Made by a program: the position numbers and the translations under genes
Notes under the pieces: generated by a model
The model's input: the letters and a program-made list of their open reading frames with translations, nothing else
The model's database searches: none
What the model was told of the DNA's origin: nothing
Assembly: GCA_964472545.1 (NCBI GenBank)
Contig: CAYYNP010000010.1
Span: forward strand, 9,736-73,735
Reading direction: 5' to 3'
DNA length: 64,000 nucleotides
Source: CAYYNP01 sp964472545
Lineage (GTDB): Bacteria > Planctomycetota > Planctomycetia > Pirellulales > Thermoguttaceae
In this document: in pieces, positions 53,969 to 61,921 of the stretch
How the letters are laid out: each line of letters starts with the position of its first letter
Numbering within the stretch: position 1 is the stretch's first letter

Positions 53969-54781
53969 CTATACTCCAGCCGCCGACTCCCACACCCGGT
54001 CGAGTTCCCAAAAGAGATCTTCGACCAGCAGCGGCTTGGAAATCACCGCCGACGCACCGGCGTCCAGCGCCCGGCGGTGATCTTCGATCCGCGGAAAGTC
54101 CAACAGCGCGATGACGGGCGTAGGCGCAAGCTTGGCGGCGAGATCCTCCAGTTGGGCAGGCTCGTCGCCGCGACAATCCGATCCGTCGAAGATTGCGGCC
54201 GCGGCGCCTTCCACCCGGGCCGTGTGCGGGGGGCGCAGCCAAACGGTCGAAAGCCCCAGGCTCCGGCAGGCCACCGAGAGCCAATCTTGCACCTCGAACC
54301 GCCGGGTATGGATCGCGACGAGTCCCTGCCGAACGGGCAGCGGACGGCTGGCAGCCAACAACAGCCGTTCCTCTTCGGTGGCGGTGATCGGTAGTCCCCA
54401 TACGGAACACTCGCCCTGCCGCATGTGGTCGAATTCGCCCGACGCACGCGGCGGCCATTGGTGCCAATAGATGGGCACGGTCGCCGGCCACGGCTTGCCG
54501 GAACGCATCTCGCCCTCGCACCAACTGCCCAGCAATACCAACACCCGGGCCAACGGGGCCGCCCGGCGAAGCCGGTCGATCGCGGCGTCGGAGAACTGCG
54601 TGGGATAGGTTTTGGCCACCACGATAACCTCGGGCGCTAGTTGCCCGTCGGCCAGAATCGCGGCGGCATGCTGGGGATCGGCCGCTTCGACCACGTCGCC
54701 GGCCGCATCGAGTGCGGCTCGGGCATCGCGAAACTCCGAGCGGTCGGTGTCGCCCACCAGCAGGATCGTGACCCGGTCCAT
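53969..54781 (-). CDS. Degenerate double receiver-like regulatory protein
   Basis: A 270-residue protein with two response-regulator-like alpha/beta halves. The first (VTILLVGDTDRSEFRDARAAL, then VIVVAKTY where a phosphoacceptor Asp is expected) appears to lack the Asp. The second has AAAAIFDGSDC, a possible phospho-Asp, and the conserved Lys block ISKPL near the C-terminus. No output domain is attached. Its start at 54781 lies 6 bases after the stop of the EIIA-like gene, so the two are translationally close and probably act together. It may be a pseudo-receiver that senses a partner rather than phosphate; that is inference. Confidence 0.65.
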   Translation of the reverse strand: MDRVTILLVGDTDRSEFRDARAALDAAGDVVEAADPQHAAAILADGQLAPEVIVVAKTYPTQFSDAAIDRLRRAAPLARVLVLLGSWCEGEMRSGKPWPATVPIYWHQWPPRASGEFDHMRQGECSVWGLPITATEEERLLLAASRPLPVRQGLVAIHTRRFEVQDWLSVACRSLGLSTVWLRPPHTARVEGAAAAIFDGSDCRGDEPAQLEDLAAKLAPTPVIALLDFPRIEDHRRALDAGASAVISKPLLVEDLFWELDRVWESAAGV

Positions 54782-54787
54782 GGTCCC

Positions 54788-55492
54788 TTACAGGTTCCCT
54801 TCCGTTTCGGCGATCAGTCGACACACGGCGGCCGGGTCGCCGGCCTGTCGCAACGACGCGAGGAAGCCGGGCACGGCCAGCACGCGGCTCAGCCTCGCCA
54901 GTAGACGCAGATGGCTGCGGTCGTCGGTCGAACAGATCAGGAAGTAGATATCGGTCAGCGGGGCCCCCGCGCCGAACGGAATGCCGCTGAGCGTTCGCCC
55001 AAGGGCCAGAAACGGCTGGGCAAGAATCTTCGCCATCGGCCGCCGCGGGTGCATCAACGCCACGCCGCCGTCCAGCGCCGTCGAGTGCATCTCCTCACGC
55101 TGGCGGACGGCCTCGATCATCTTCTCCGGGTCCCAGAGCATGCCCGTGTTGGCGGCCAACTCGACCATCCGCGTAATCACCGAGTTGCGGGTCCGCGCCA
55201 AGAGCGGTACGGCCACCGCCTCCTTCGGCAGCAACTCGGCCAAACAAACGTCCTCCGGCCGCTTCGTGCCCCCGGCTCGATCCAGCACGCTTTCGACCTG
55301 CACCAACTCCTCTTCATCCGAGAGCCCGATCCGATCCTCCAGCCAATGATGGATCTCCGCCCGCGAAAACCGCCATTTCCCGCCGACTTTCCGCCCCGGT
55401 AGCTTGCCCCGATCGGCCAGACGCCCGACCTGCTGCGGAGTCAAGTGCAGGTAAGCTGCCAGGCTGTCGAGGTCGAAGTCGGTGTGGGGCAT
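54788..55492 (-). CDS. DNA-binding domain fused to PtsN-like EIIA phosphotransferase domain
   Basis: A 234-residue protein. Residues 1-55 are an excisionase/MerR-type winged helix (LAAYLHLTPQQVGRLADRGK, then GRKVGGKWRFSRAEIHHW). Residues 80-234 are a fructose/nitrogen-type EIIA domain, with the phospho-acceptor His148 in GGVALMHPRRP and the PtsN-like TRMVELAANTGMLWD and IYFLICSTDD. PtsN proteins relay phosphate from NPr and control enzymes or transcription rather than sugar uptake; here a DNA-binding module is fused to it. The start at 55492 is the most conservative; ATG at 55552 is possible and no ribosome binding site decides. The degenerate receiver gene follows after 6 bases. Confidence 0.82.
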   Translation of the reverse strand: MPHTDFDLDSLAAYLHLTPQQVGRLADRGKLPGRKVGGKWRFSRAEIHHWLEDRIGLSDEEELVQVESVLDRAGGTKRPEDVCLAELLPKEAVAVPLLARTRNSVITRMVELAANTGMLWDPEKMIEAVRQREEMHSTALDGGVALMHPRRPMAKILAQPFLALGRTLSGIPFGAGAPLTDIYFLICSTDDRSHLRLLARLSRVLAVPGFLASLRQAGDPAAVCRLIAETEGNL

Positions 55493-55613
55493 GGTGACAG
55501 GGCGGGGCGAGCGAATGGCGGCGGGTGGCGTGTCGCGGCGGGTAGACGACATTGTAACATGGCGAGACACCCCCTGGAAGTAGGAATTTCGGGGGACTAG
55601 GGAGTGGCGTCGT

Positions 55614-56087
55614 TCACTTTTCGTGGTGAGTGCCCCAATACTCTCGGAACGACCGCAGCCGGGGTAGTGTCTCTCGATCCTTGGCCCGGTTGGCCGCGGC
55701 CTTGCTGGCGATGATGTCGTCGGGGTGGCAGACGGGGAAGCCCTCCACCTCGACGCGTCGGCTCCAGGCATCGTCAAACCGTTCGATACCATCGGGGGCG
55801 AAGATGAGATCCAAGTCGAAAGGCCCGTCTTTGAGTTGGACGAAGTCTTTCCCGCGTTCGATTTCCGCGGCCTGACCATCGGTCAACCCAAAGCCTAACT
55901 CGCGGAGAGCCGGAACCATCGCCCGGCAGTTCTCGGCCGAGCGATCGGCGAACAGGTCCGCGTCTTGTGTGGTGTCGGGAAAGCCGAGCAGGATGGCGCC
56001 GGAATTTCCGATGAACAAATACCGCACGCCGTGCCGGGCAAAGGCGTCGCGTATCTCTTGCGCCTGGCGATACTCAAATACGGCCAT
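55614..56087 (-). CDS. Nucleotidyltransferase-like protein (DUF6036/AbiEii-like fold)
   Basis: A 157-residue protein. RYLFIGNSGAILLGFPDTTQDADLF resembles the GxS...DxD nucleotidyltransferase core, with FDLDLIFAPDG as a third acidic strand and ASKAAANRAKDRETLPRL as the C-terminal helix seen in DUF6036/MNT-type proteins. Related folds act as antitoxins or toxins in type IV and HEPN/MNT systems, but others are housekeeping, so function is open. Its start overlaps the end of the upstream 77-residue gene by 14 bases, showing tight coupling. GGGAT just upstream is a poor ribosome binding site, consistent with translation coupled to the upstream gene. Confidence 0.75.
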   Translation of the reverse strand: MAVFEYRQAQEIRDAFARHGVRYLFIGNSGAILLGFPDTTQDADLFADRSAENCRAMVPALRELGFGLTDGQAAEIERGKDFVQLKDGPFDLDLIFAPDGIERFDDAWSRRVEVEGFPVCHPDDIIASKAAANRAKDRETLPRLRSFREYWGTHHEK

Positions 56088-56307
56088 ATCCCAGCCAATC
56101 CGGTAGGTTCTCCTCGCACCAGCGCCGATAGTCGGCCATGGTGTCGAAGGAACGGTACTTGGCGTCGTCCATCACCGGTTTGTACGTCTTGATGAAGGCG
56201 TAGCGGAAGCGTTCCTCGAGTGGGCGGCGGGCGGCAGCCTCGAATTCGGCCAGCCACTGCGGCGGGATGTCGGCATCGTCGGGTCGCTGTGTTTCGGGTG
56301 AGCTCAT
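56074..56307 (-). CDS. 77-residue partner protein overlapping the nucleotidyltransferase gene
   Basis: Start at 56307 (MSSPETQRPDDADIPPQWL). The protein is helical and acidic, rich in Arg, Trp and Tyr, with a conserved-looking C-terminal end DYRRWCEENLPDWLGYGR. No signal peptide or membrane helix. A longer frame up to 56394 is Arg-rich at its N-terminus and less likely. It lies 67 bases after the ATP citrate lyase genes and overlaps the following nucleotidyltransferase gene by 14 bases. I do not recognise a named family; the pair layout recalls small two-gene modules of the toxin-antitoxin kind but this is not proof. Confidence 0.62.
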   Translation of the reverse strand: MSSPETQRPDDADIPPQWLAEFEAAARRPLEERFRYAFIKTYKPVMDDAKYRSFDTMADYRRWCEENLPDWLGYGRI

Positions 56308-56374
56308 TTGTACGGTCGTCGTCTCGCTGCGGCGAAACGTGGGGACATCTTGCGGAGCAAGATGCCTACTCTCT

Positions 56375-58450
56375 CTAATCCTGCCACCTTCCAATAAACC
56401 GGCACTCCGACACCGGCACGCGCATGTCCATGTTGGTGCCGCTTTCGCGGTGGTCGAGGTACTCGCTGGCGCCGCCGGCGACTCTGCCTAGGGCGAAGGC
56501 CAAGAATGGCAAGTCGACCGCCCGCTCGACGCTGATCTTGTTGTCGACCAACAGCGGCCAGGCGATGCCCATCATGGTGCAGGCCAGGGCGGCGTCGACG
56601 TTCACGGCGTGGACCTTCATCGTGGCTTGCTGGGCCAATAGCTCGCGGGCGAGCCGGTGGTAGAAGTCGAGGAAGCAGTTGTAGAGGTTTTGCTCCTCCA
56701 TGTAGGCCGAGAGGACGCGCTCGCGGGGGTCGTAGTTGACCCGTTCGGTGTTGAAGACCGGATGGCCGAGGCAGGGGATCCGCTGGTATTCGATGCCGGC
56801 GTCCTTGGCGGCCGATTTCTTTTTGCGAAACTCGGAGACGACCTTGTGGGCCAGCTTGTCGAGATCGGGGGCCTGCTCGGGGTCGTAGGGGTCGATCAGT
56901 TCGGTGTCGCCGAAGACGTCAATCAGCAGCTTGGCGGCCTTCTTGCCGTTGCCGCCGTGGATATTGCCGATCGAGCCCAGTGTGGCCATCATGGCCGTGT
57001 TCGGGTCGTTGCCGGCACTGGCGGCCAGCTTGGCGCCTTGGGCCGAGATCGTGCCCGGGCCGTTGGTCATCGAGGCGATCAGACACATTTCGATCAGCCG
57101 CGACTCGAACTCCCGCTGCACGGGGATACCCAGCCAGGAGAGCAGCACGGCGTCGACAAATGACTGGGCCTTCATAAGGTTCATCAGCGAATGGCCGAAG
57201 ATCCGCGGCGTCACTCCGTCGTTCGACGAGGCGTGCGACGTGTTGCGCATCGGCTGCCGCGTGGGGATCCGGCCCAGGCTGGATTGGATGTACTTCTTGA
57301 CCAGCGACCCGTAGGGCTCGATGATCGTGTCCACGTGGGGGACCAACTCCCGGGGGAGCTTGCGGGTGAACGCCCCCAGGCCCACCATCCACGGCTTGAG
57401 CACCAGCGGGCTTTTGGGGATGAAGTCGCGTTTGAGATCCAACGCCGACATCAGCGCGGTGGCCGCGGGGACCAGGTCGTGCAGCGTGTTGACGCGGATG
57501 CCCTTGCGCTTCTCGGCCAGCAGCGGGATGAAGTCCTTCTCGTTCTCGGCGTCGAAGACCGGCACGCCGAAGTAATCGTCGAACAGGGCCATTTTGGCCG
57601 TGGCGGTGGTATCCTCGCCCTCGACCACGGCCCCGGCGTGGCCTAGGGAGATGTCGGAGCCGTCGGCAAACGAGCCGGCCACGTAGACCAACAACGGCGT
57701 TTTGAGATCCTCCTCTCGGGCACTCAGCAGCGCCTCGACCTCGTAGGTCCCGCCGGGCTCGACGTAAAGCACCAGCAGCTTGGTCCGCTCGTCGCGTTCG
57801 GCCAAAGCCAGCAGATCCTTCAGCGGCGTGAGGATCAGCGGGTCTTTGCCGGTGGCCACACCGTAGGACGTACCCAGCCCGGCCGATTGCAGGTAGCTGG
57901 CGATCGTGTTGACCATGTTGCCGGAGTTGGAGATGATGCACCCGGAGCCGGTCAGAAAGGTCTCTTCGGGCGAATCGCCGCCGACCGCTCCCACGCGGAC
58001 GCCGTCGTGGACGTTGATCATCCCCAGGGTGTTGCAGCCGATGATGTCGATCCCCTCGAGGTCGCAGAGGCGGCGGAGCTTGGCGGTGACCTCGACCGAG
58101 ACGTGTTCGGTGATCACGAAGATCGTCTCGACGCTGCCCTTGCCGTGTTCGACGGCCTCCTTGACGTCGCCGTAGACGGCGTCGGGCGGAGAGTAGACGA
58201 TGATTTTGTTGGGCCGCTTTTCGGGCGGCATGCTCTTCATTAGGTCTTCGAACTGGCCGTAGACCTCAATGTTGTCGGCTTTGGGCACGGTAATCGTCTG
58301 TCCGCCCTTGCCCAGGGCCCAGCCGCCGATGACGTTGTTGCAGTAGAGCTGCGAGGCGAAGGAGACCTTGGCCGCCTCGCGCCCGGTGACGTTCGACACG
58401 GCGACGCGGTCGCCCTGCTTCAGCAGATCGGATAGCGATTGCGCCCTCAC
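56375..58450 (-). CDS. aclA: ATP citrate lyase, large subunit (succinyl-CoA synthetase alpha plus citrate synthase domains)
   Basis: A 691-residue protein starting with GTG at 58450, overlapping the stop of the small-subunit gene by 4 bases (GTGA). Residues 1-330 are a CoA-binding/ligase alpha domain with the phospho-His271 in SLGHAGAVVEGED. From about 400 on it is citrate-synthase-like: HASSNDGVTPRIFGHS, GNIHGGNGKKAAKLL and CLGHPVFNTERVNYDPR. The enzyme splits citrate with ATP and CoA to oxaloacetate and acetyl-CoA in the cytoplasm. It serves the reductive TCA cycle in autotrophs and acetyl-CoA supply elsewhere. The fused alpha-plus-synthase layout fits the two-subunit Chlorobium-type enzyme and not the separate citryl-CoA synthetase/lyase pair. 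Confidence 0.85.
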   Translation of the reverse strand: MRAQSLSDLLKQGDRVAVSNVTGREAAKVSFASQLYCNNVIGGWALGKGGQTITVPKADNIEVYGQFEDLMKSMPPEKRPNKIIVYSPPDAVYGDVKEAVEHGKGSVETIFVITEHVSVEVTAKLRRLCDLEGIDIIGCNTLGMINVHDGVRVGAVGGDSPEETFLTGSGCIISNSGNMVNTIASYLQSAGLGTSYGVATGKDPLILTPLKDLLALAERDERTKLLVLYVEPGGTYEVEALLSAREEDLKTPLLVYVAGSFADGSDISLGHAGAVVEGEDTTATAKMALFDDYFGVPVFDAENEKDFIPLLAEKRKGIRVNTLHDLVPAATALMSALDLKRDFIPKSPLVLKPWMVGLGAFTRKLPRELVPHVDTIIEPYGSLVKKYIQSSLGRIPTRQPMRNTSHASSNDGVTPRIFGHSLMNLMKAQSFVDAVLLSWLGIPVQREFESRLIEMCLIASMTNGPGTISAQGAKLAASAGNDPNTAMMATLGSIGNIHGGNGKKAAKLLIDVFGDTELIDPYDPEQAPDLDKLAHKVVSEFRKKKSAAKDAGIEYQRIPCLGHPVFNTERVNYDPRERVLSAYMEEQNLYNCFLDFYHRLARELLAQQATMKVHAVNVDAALACTMMGIAWPLLVDNKISVERAVDLPFLAFALGRVAGGASEYLDHRESGTNMDMRVPVSECRFIGRWQD

Positions 58451-59685
58451 TTGCCGTTCCCTCCGTTGGCTTTCAAAGCGAAGTCTGCGAGTTGGGCCGC
58501 GTAGGAAGCCACCATCGTGATGGGGGTGTCCGGCCCGAAGAAGACGTAGGGCATGCCCAGGTTATCTAGCGTCTTCTTCAGCGTGCCGTATCCCTGCACC
58601 AGCCCGGGGCCTCCGCGGCCGACGACCACGGGCGTGGAGATTGGGCCGTGTTCGTCGACCCATTCCTGCAAGGCGTCGGCGATGGCGGCGAAAGTGACGT
58701 CGATTTGCGTGTTGTTGGCCTTGCCGCCAAGGACCAGCAGCAGGGCGGCCTGGCCCAGGTGGTGTTTGAAGCAGATGGCGGCCGTCTTCTTCATCCGTTC
58801 GTAGGGCGGATTGCCGCCAAAGTCGGAGAGGAAGATCGGATCGCCGCCGAGTTGGGCCAGTGTCTCAACGATGATCGTACTGGCCCCGCCGCCGAAGAGG
58901 ATCGGCAGGATCCGTTTACCGCCGAGGTCCGACACGTGGGCCTGTCCCCGGTAGCTCGAGGCCGCCCAGGCACGCATCTCCTCCTCGAACGGGCTTTCGT
59001 TGCTGGGGTATTCGGGCCACTCGATGCCCAAATCGCGGCATTTTCGGTTGGCCTCGTCGAAGGTGGCCTTGAAGTCGCAGGCGTAGGCCTCCCCCGCCCG
59101 GGTCACCCGCCAGGGGTTGATCTCGCAACTCAGCATGCCGGTCGAACTGAACATGTCCCATTGGCTGACCAGGTGCCGGGCCAGCCGGGCGTTGAGCTGG
59201 CCTTCGATGCCCAATCGGGTCAGGGCGTCGGAGGCCTGATAGGCGTTCAGCCCGCGGAAAACCGGCACCGCGATGGTCACCTTCTCCTCGTCGGGCACCG
59301 ATTCCACGTCCATGCCGCCGGGCGAGATCGTCAGCGAGGGGCTCAGCAGCCGGGAGTTGTAGGTGATGGCCGAGAAGATCTCCAGATCGGCCGGGACCGC
59401 CTGGACCATGTAGGCGGTGCGGGGCTGCTGGCCGGAGACCTCGGTGGCGGCCACTTGTTTCAACAGCCGGACCGCCACCCGATAGTCGCTCACCGTGCGA
59501 ACGACGCCCGCCTTGCCGCGTTTGCCGGTGAGCACGTCCGGCTTGACGATGCCGGTTTCCCACTCCTCCAGCTTCCGCTTGACGATCGACTGGGCCACCG
59601 GCTCGACGACGAACTCGGGCACGGGGATCTTGAAGCGGCCGGCCAACTCTTCCAGAAAACTCAGTTCACCGATCTTGATGCCCAT
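58447..59685 (-). CDS. aclB: ATP citrate lyase, small subunit (ATP-grasp, succinyl-CoA synthetase beta-like)
   Basis: A 412-residue protein starting at 59685 after GGGGGAAA. The N-terminal part is an ATP-grasp domain (FEIFSAITYNSRLLSPSL-like region, SPGGMDVESVPDE, LSCEINPWRVT). The C-terminal part is a CoA-ligase flavodoxin-like domain (ILPILFGGGASTIIVETLAQLGGD and VVVGRGGPGLVQGYGTL). Length and order match the beta-like subunit of two-subunit ATP citrate lyase. It couples by a 4-base overlap to the large-subunit gene and leads the transcript that also reaches the 77-residue and nucleotidyltransferase genes. A weak promoter (TCGACG, 17 bases, TATGTT at 60004-59976 on the minus strand) lies about 290 bases upstream. 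Confidence 0.84.
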   Translation of the reverse strand: MGIKIGELSFLEELAGRFKIPVPEFVVEPVAQSIVKRKLEEWETGIVKPDVLTGKRGKAGVVRTVSDYRVAVRLLKQVAATEVSGQQPRTAYMVQAVPADLEIFSAITYNSRLLSPSLTISPGGMDVESVPDEEKVTIAVPVFRGLNAYQASDALTRLGIEGQLNARLARHLVSQWDMFSSTGMLSCEINPWRVTRAGEAYACDFKATFDEANRKCRDLGIEWPEYPSNESPFEEEMRAWAASSYRGQAHVSDLGGKRILPILFGGGASTIIVETLAQLGGDPIFLSDFGGNPPYERMKKTAAICFKHHLGQAALLLVLGGKANNTQIDVTFAAIADALQEWVDEHGPISTPVVVGRGGPGLVQGYGTLKKTLDNLGMPYVFFGPDTPITMVASYAAQLADFALKANGGNGK

Positions 59686-60225
59686 CGTTTCCCCCTACTG
59701 GCCGTGTCTCGCCGTTCGTGCTGGAAATCGGGCGGCAGGCAGCAGTGCAAGGTGGTGGCAATACAGTACGGACGGCGGATTTCAGGACGGGCGACGCAGG
59801 GAACAACACGACGGACAAGGGCACCATATCCGTTTTAGCCGGTTGCGAAACCCGGTCGGGCCACGAGCAGGCTGGCCCGGCCGGGCGCCGCAAATCCTTC
59901 GTCGACGAGGTCTCTCCAGCACGACGCGGTGAGGTGGATCACACACCGCACACCGACAACACAACTCCTACTGACAACATAGCCTTCTATTGAGTTGACG
60001 TCGAGAAGAGTTTTGCGGTCATCGCTGCTTTTCTTGGAAATCGTCGCAAGCGTCGGCGGACGATTACAAATTCTGACCGCTTTGTCGAATGGCCAAACCG
60101 CCAGGGGCCAACGCAGCGAACGTCTGGCCGACCGAATCTGACGCCGGACGAAGACACGGCCGACCGAGCGTCGTAAAGCCGACGCCGCCGACTTTGGCCG
60201 CATCGGCAGAGGGCTTGATCGTGAA

Positions 60226-60253
60226 GGGTGGCTGCGCTCGACCCCAGCCACCC
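60226..60253. terminator. Strong hairpin in the aclB-HDOD intergenic region
   Basis: GGGTGGCTG (60226-60234) and CAGCCACCC (60245-60253) form a perfect 9-bp stem with a 10-base loop. No T-run follows on either strand. On the minus strand it stands 24 bases after the stop of the doubtful 74-codon frame, which would suit a terminator; it could equally be part of an unrecognised RNA. Confidence 0.35.
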
Positions 60254-60276
60254 GGTGATATCGCTGCTGCTTAGGG

Positions 60277-60501
60277 CTAGGAGGCCTTCGATCGGCCCGC
60301 CGATCCTGGAGCTTCCTCGATCTGGCCCGGTGGCGTCGGCGGCGACTGGGCATCCGGCGTCTCGGCAGACAAGTCTGGGGCCGGTTCTGACGTCACGTCG
60401 CCACCTTCGGTTGAGTGAGGTCCCTCTCCGGCCTTCGCCTTGCTCCAACTCAGCGGGCTGCTGACGGTGATCAGAAACACCAGATTCTTCGGAAACGACA
60501 C
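60277..60501 (-). CDS. Doubtful small protein of 74 residues
   Basis: A GTG-started frame with a hydrophobic start (NLVFLITVSSPLSW) and an acidic Pro/Ser-rich tail. No ribosome binding site is visible. It is listed only because a strong hairpin follows its stop and no other gene explains this strand; it may be a chance frame or a decayed gene end. Confidence 0.18.
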   Translation of the reverse strand: MSFPKNLVFLITVSSPLSWSKAKAGEGPHSTEGGDVTSEPAPDLSAETPDAQSPPTPPGQIEEAPGSAGRSKAS

Positions 60502-60876
60502 GGGCGGTAACGTGGCTAGGTGCGATCCGGGCGGCCAAACGCCGAAAGTCTAGGCCTCAGCGGTGTCAACTAGGTGTCACGGCGCGACGATTTCGCAGTC
60601 GGTTGGCTTCCGGCCGAAAACGTCGCCGGGCTGCCACGGCGTTGTCGAAGAAGTGCGGACGGCGCCTCGGGCCGTCTACCGGGTTGCCGAAAAGCCGTGG
60701 CGTCCTCACGCCACCCGGATCCGCCCGGCAGCCTCCAGCCACTCGTGTCCCCTCCTGTACGAGCCTCCCCCCCACCGGAGGCAGGCTGATTGTGAGCTAT
60801 GTTTCTTGGGGTCACAGAGGCGGTCTTTTTCCAGCCCGGGGCCCTTTGGTCGGTCGGATCGGGACGAGGATTTCTC

Positions 60877-61791
60877 ATGGCGTCGCAGGCAATGAGCAGA
60901 ATGGGCCCGGGCGGCCGCAGACATCAGCCGCCGGAGGTCTTGGTCGAGCGGCTCTTCAAGCGGATCAGCGAGGTCTCCTCGTTGCCGGCCGTGGCGGTCC
61001 GGATCATTGAGGTCGCCAACGACGCTTCGACCGGCGCCGACGATCTCCACGATGTGGTCCAGTTCGACGTCGCCTTGGCCACCCGCATCATGCGGACGGT
61101 CAATTCCTCCTACTACTCGTTGAACAACAAAGTGGCCGATCTGCGGCTGGCGATCACGCTACTGGGCTTCAAGGAGATTCGCAATCTGGCCATGACGGCC
61201 TACATTGCGCAGCTCTTCGCCAAGGGCTCGGGCCACGGAACGTACTCGCGCGAGGGACTCTGGAACCACCTAATCGCGGTCGGCTCGGCCGCCCGGCTGA
61301 TCGCACAGACCTGTGGCCGGGTGCCGCCGCGGGAGGCCTATCTGGCCGGACTGTTGCACGACCTGGGGCTGATCTTGATCGACCAGTACCTGCACGAGCC
61401 GTTCTGCCGGGTCGTCGACGCGCTGGACCCGCAGACGCCGCTTTGTCAGACGGAACGGGAGATCCTCGGTTTCGACCACGCCGAACTCGGCCAATTTGTC
61501 GCGACCCGATGGCACCTACCCGAACACCTCACCACGACCATCCGCCACCATCACGACCCGCTCGCCTACCAAGGGCCACATCGCGAGATGGTCCACGTCG
61601 TGGCGTTGGCCGACTTCTTCTGTAACGTTAAGCAGATGAGCCCACTGGGCGTCGCCGACGTCACCATGCCCGACAGCCAGGTCTTCACCGAATTGGGGCT
61701 CGCCAAGCCGGCCGTCGCCTCGATCTGGGAGCAACTCGACGAGACGCTCGAGGCGGCCAACCTGGTGACATTGGTCGGCCCAGGCAGCTAG
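60877..61791 (+). CDS. HDOD-domain signalling protein
   Basis: A 304-residue protein; ATG at 60877 follows GAGGA with 8-base spacing, and the longer frame from 60799 has poor composition. The HDOD domain spans about residues 20-240: LFKRISEVSSLPAVAVRIIEVAND, RIMRTVNSSYYSL, AITLLGFKEIRNLAM, then LLHDLGLILIDQY and ILGFDHAELGQFVATRWHLP, close to HD-type motifs but lacking a complete HD phosphohydrolase signature. HDOD proteins commonly act in cyclic-di-GMP, stress or motility signalling as binding scaffolds. No output or receiver domain is attached. It converges with hypE; neighbours give no further clue. Confidence 0.88.
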   Translation: MASQAMSRMGPGGRRHQPPEVLVERLFKRISEVSSLPAVAVRIIEVANDASTGADDLHDVVQFDVALATRIMRTVNSSYYSLNNKVADLRLAITLLGFKEIRNLAMTAYIAQLFAKGSGHGTYSREGLWNHLIAVGSAARLIAQTCGRVPPREAYLAGLLHDLGLILIDQYLHEPFCRVVDALDPQTPLCQTEREILGFDHAELGQFVATRWHLPEHLTTTIRHHHDPLAYQGPHREMVHVVALADFFCNVKQMSPLGVADVTMPDSQVFTELGLAKPAVASIWEQLDETLEAANLVTLVGPGS

Positions 61792-61921
61792 GATTCGTCG
61801 AGAAGCGACTTCCGGGTGGCTGGTGGCATAGCGCAGCGGTTCCCCAGATCCTTCAGGCCCCATGCGCGCCGCTGTGCTCTGCCCCGACCGCCCTCGGCTA
61901 CGGCATATTCTCCACCAACGG

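Larger units (their letters stand above)
59686..60876. other. Longest stretch without a convincing gene (1191 bases)
   Basis: It lies between the start of aclB (leftward) and the start of the HDOD gene (rightward). No tRNA, RNase P, SRP or tmRNA signature was seen. It contains the weak aclB promoter near 59976-60004, a strong hairpin at 60226-60253, a doubtful small leftward frame at 60277-60501, and GC-rich sequence with short open frames of shadow-like composition. Confidence 0.5.

Noticed and set aside
60540..60800. GC-rich stretch examined as a possible RNase P, SRP or 6S RNA
   Set aside because: None of the conserved core sequences of these RNAs could be found.
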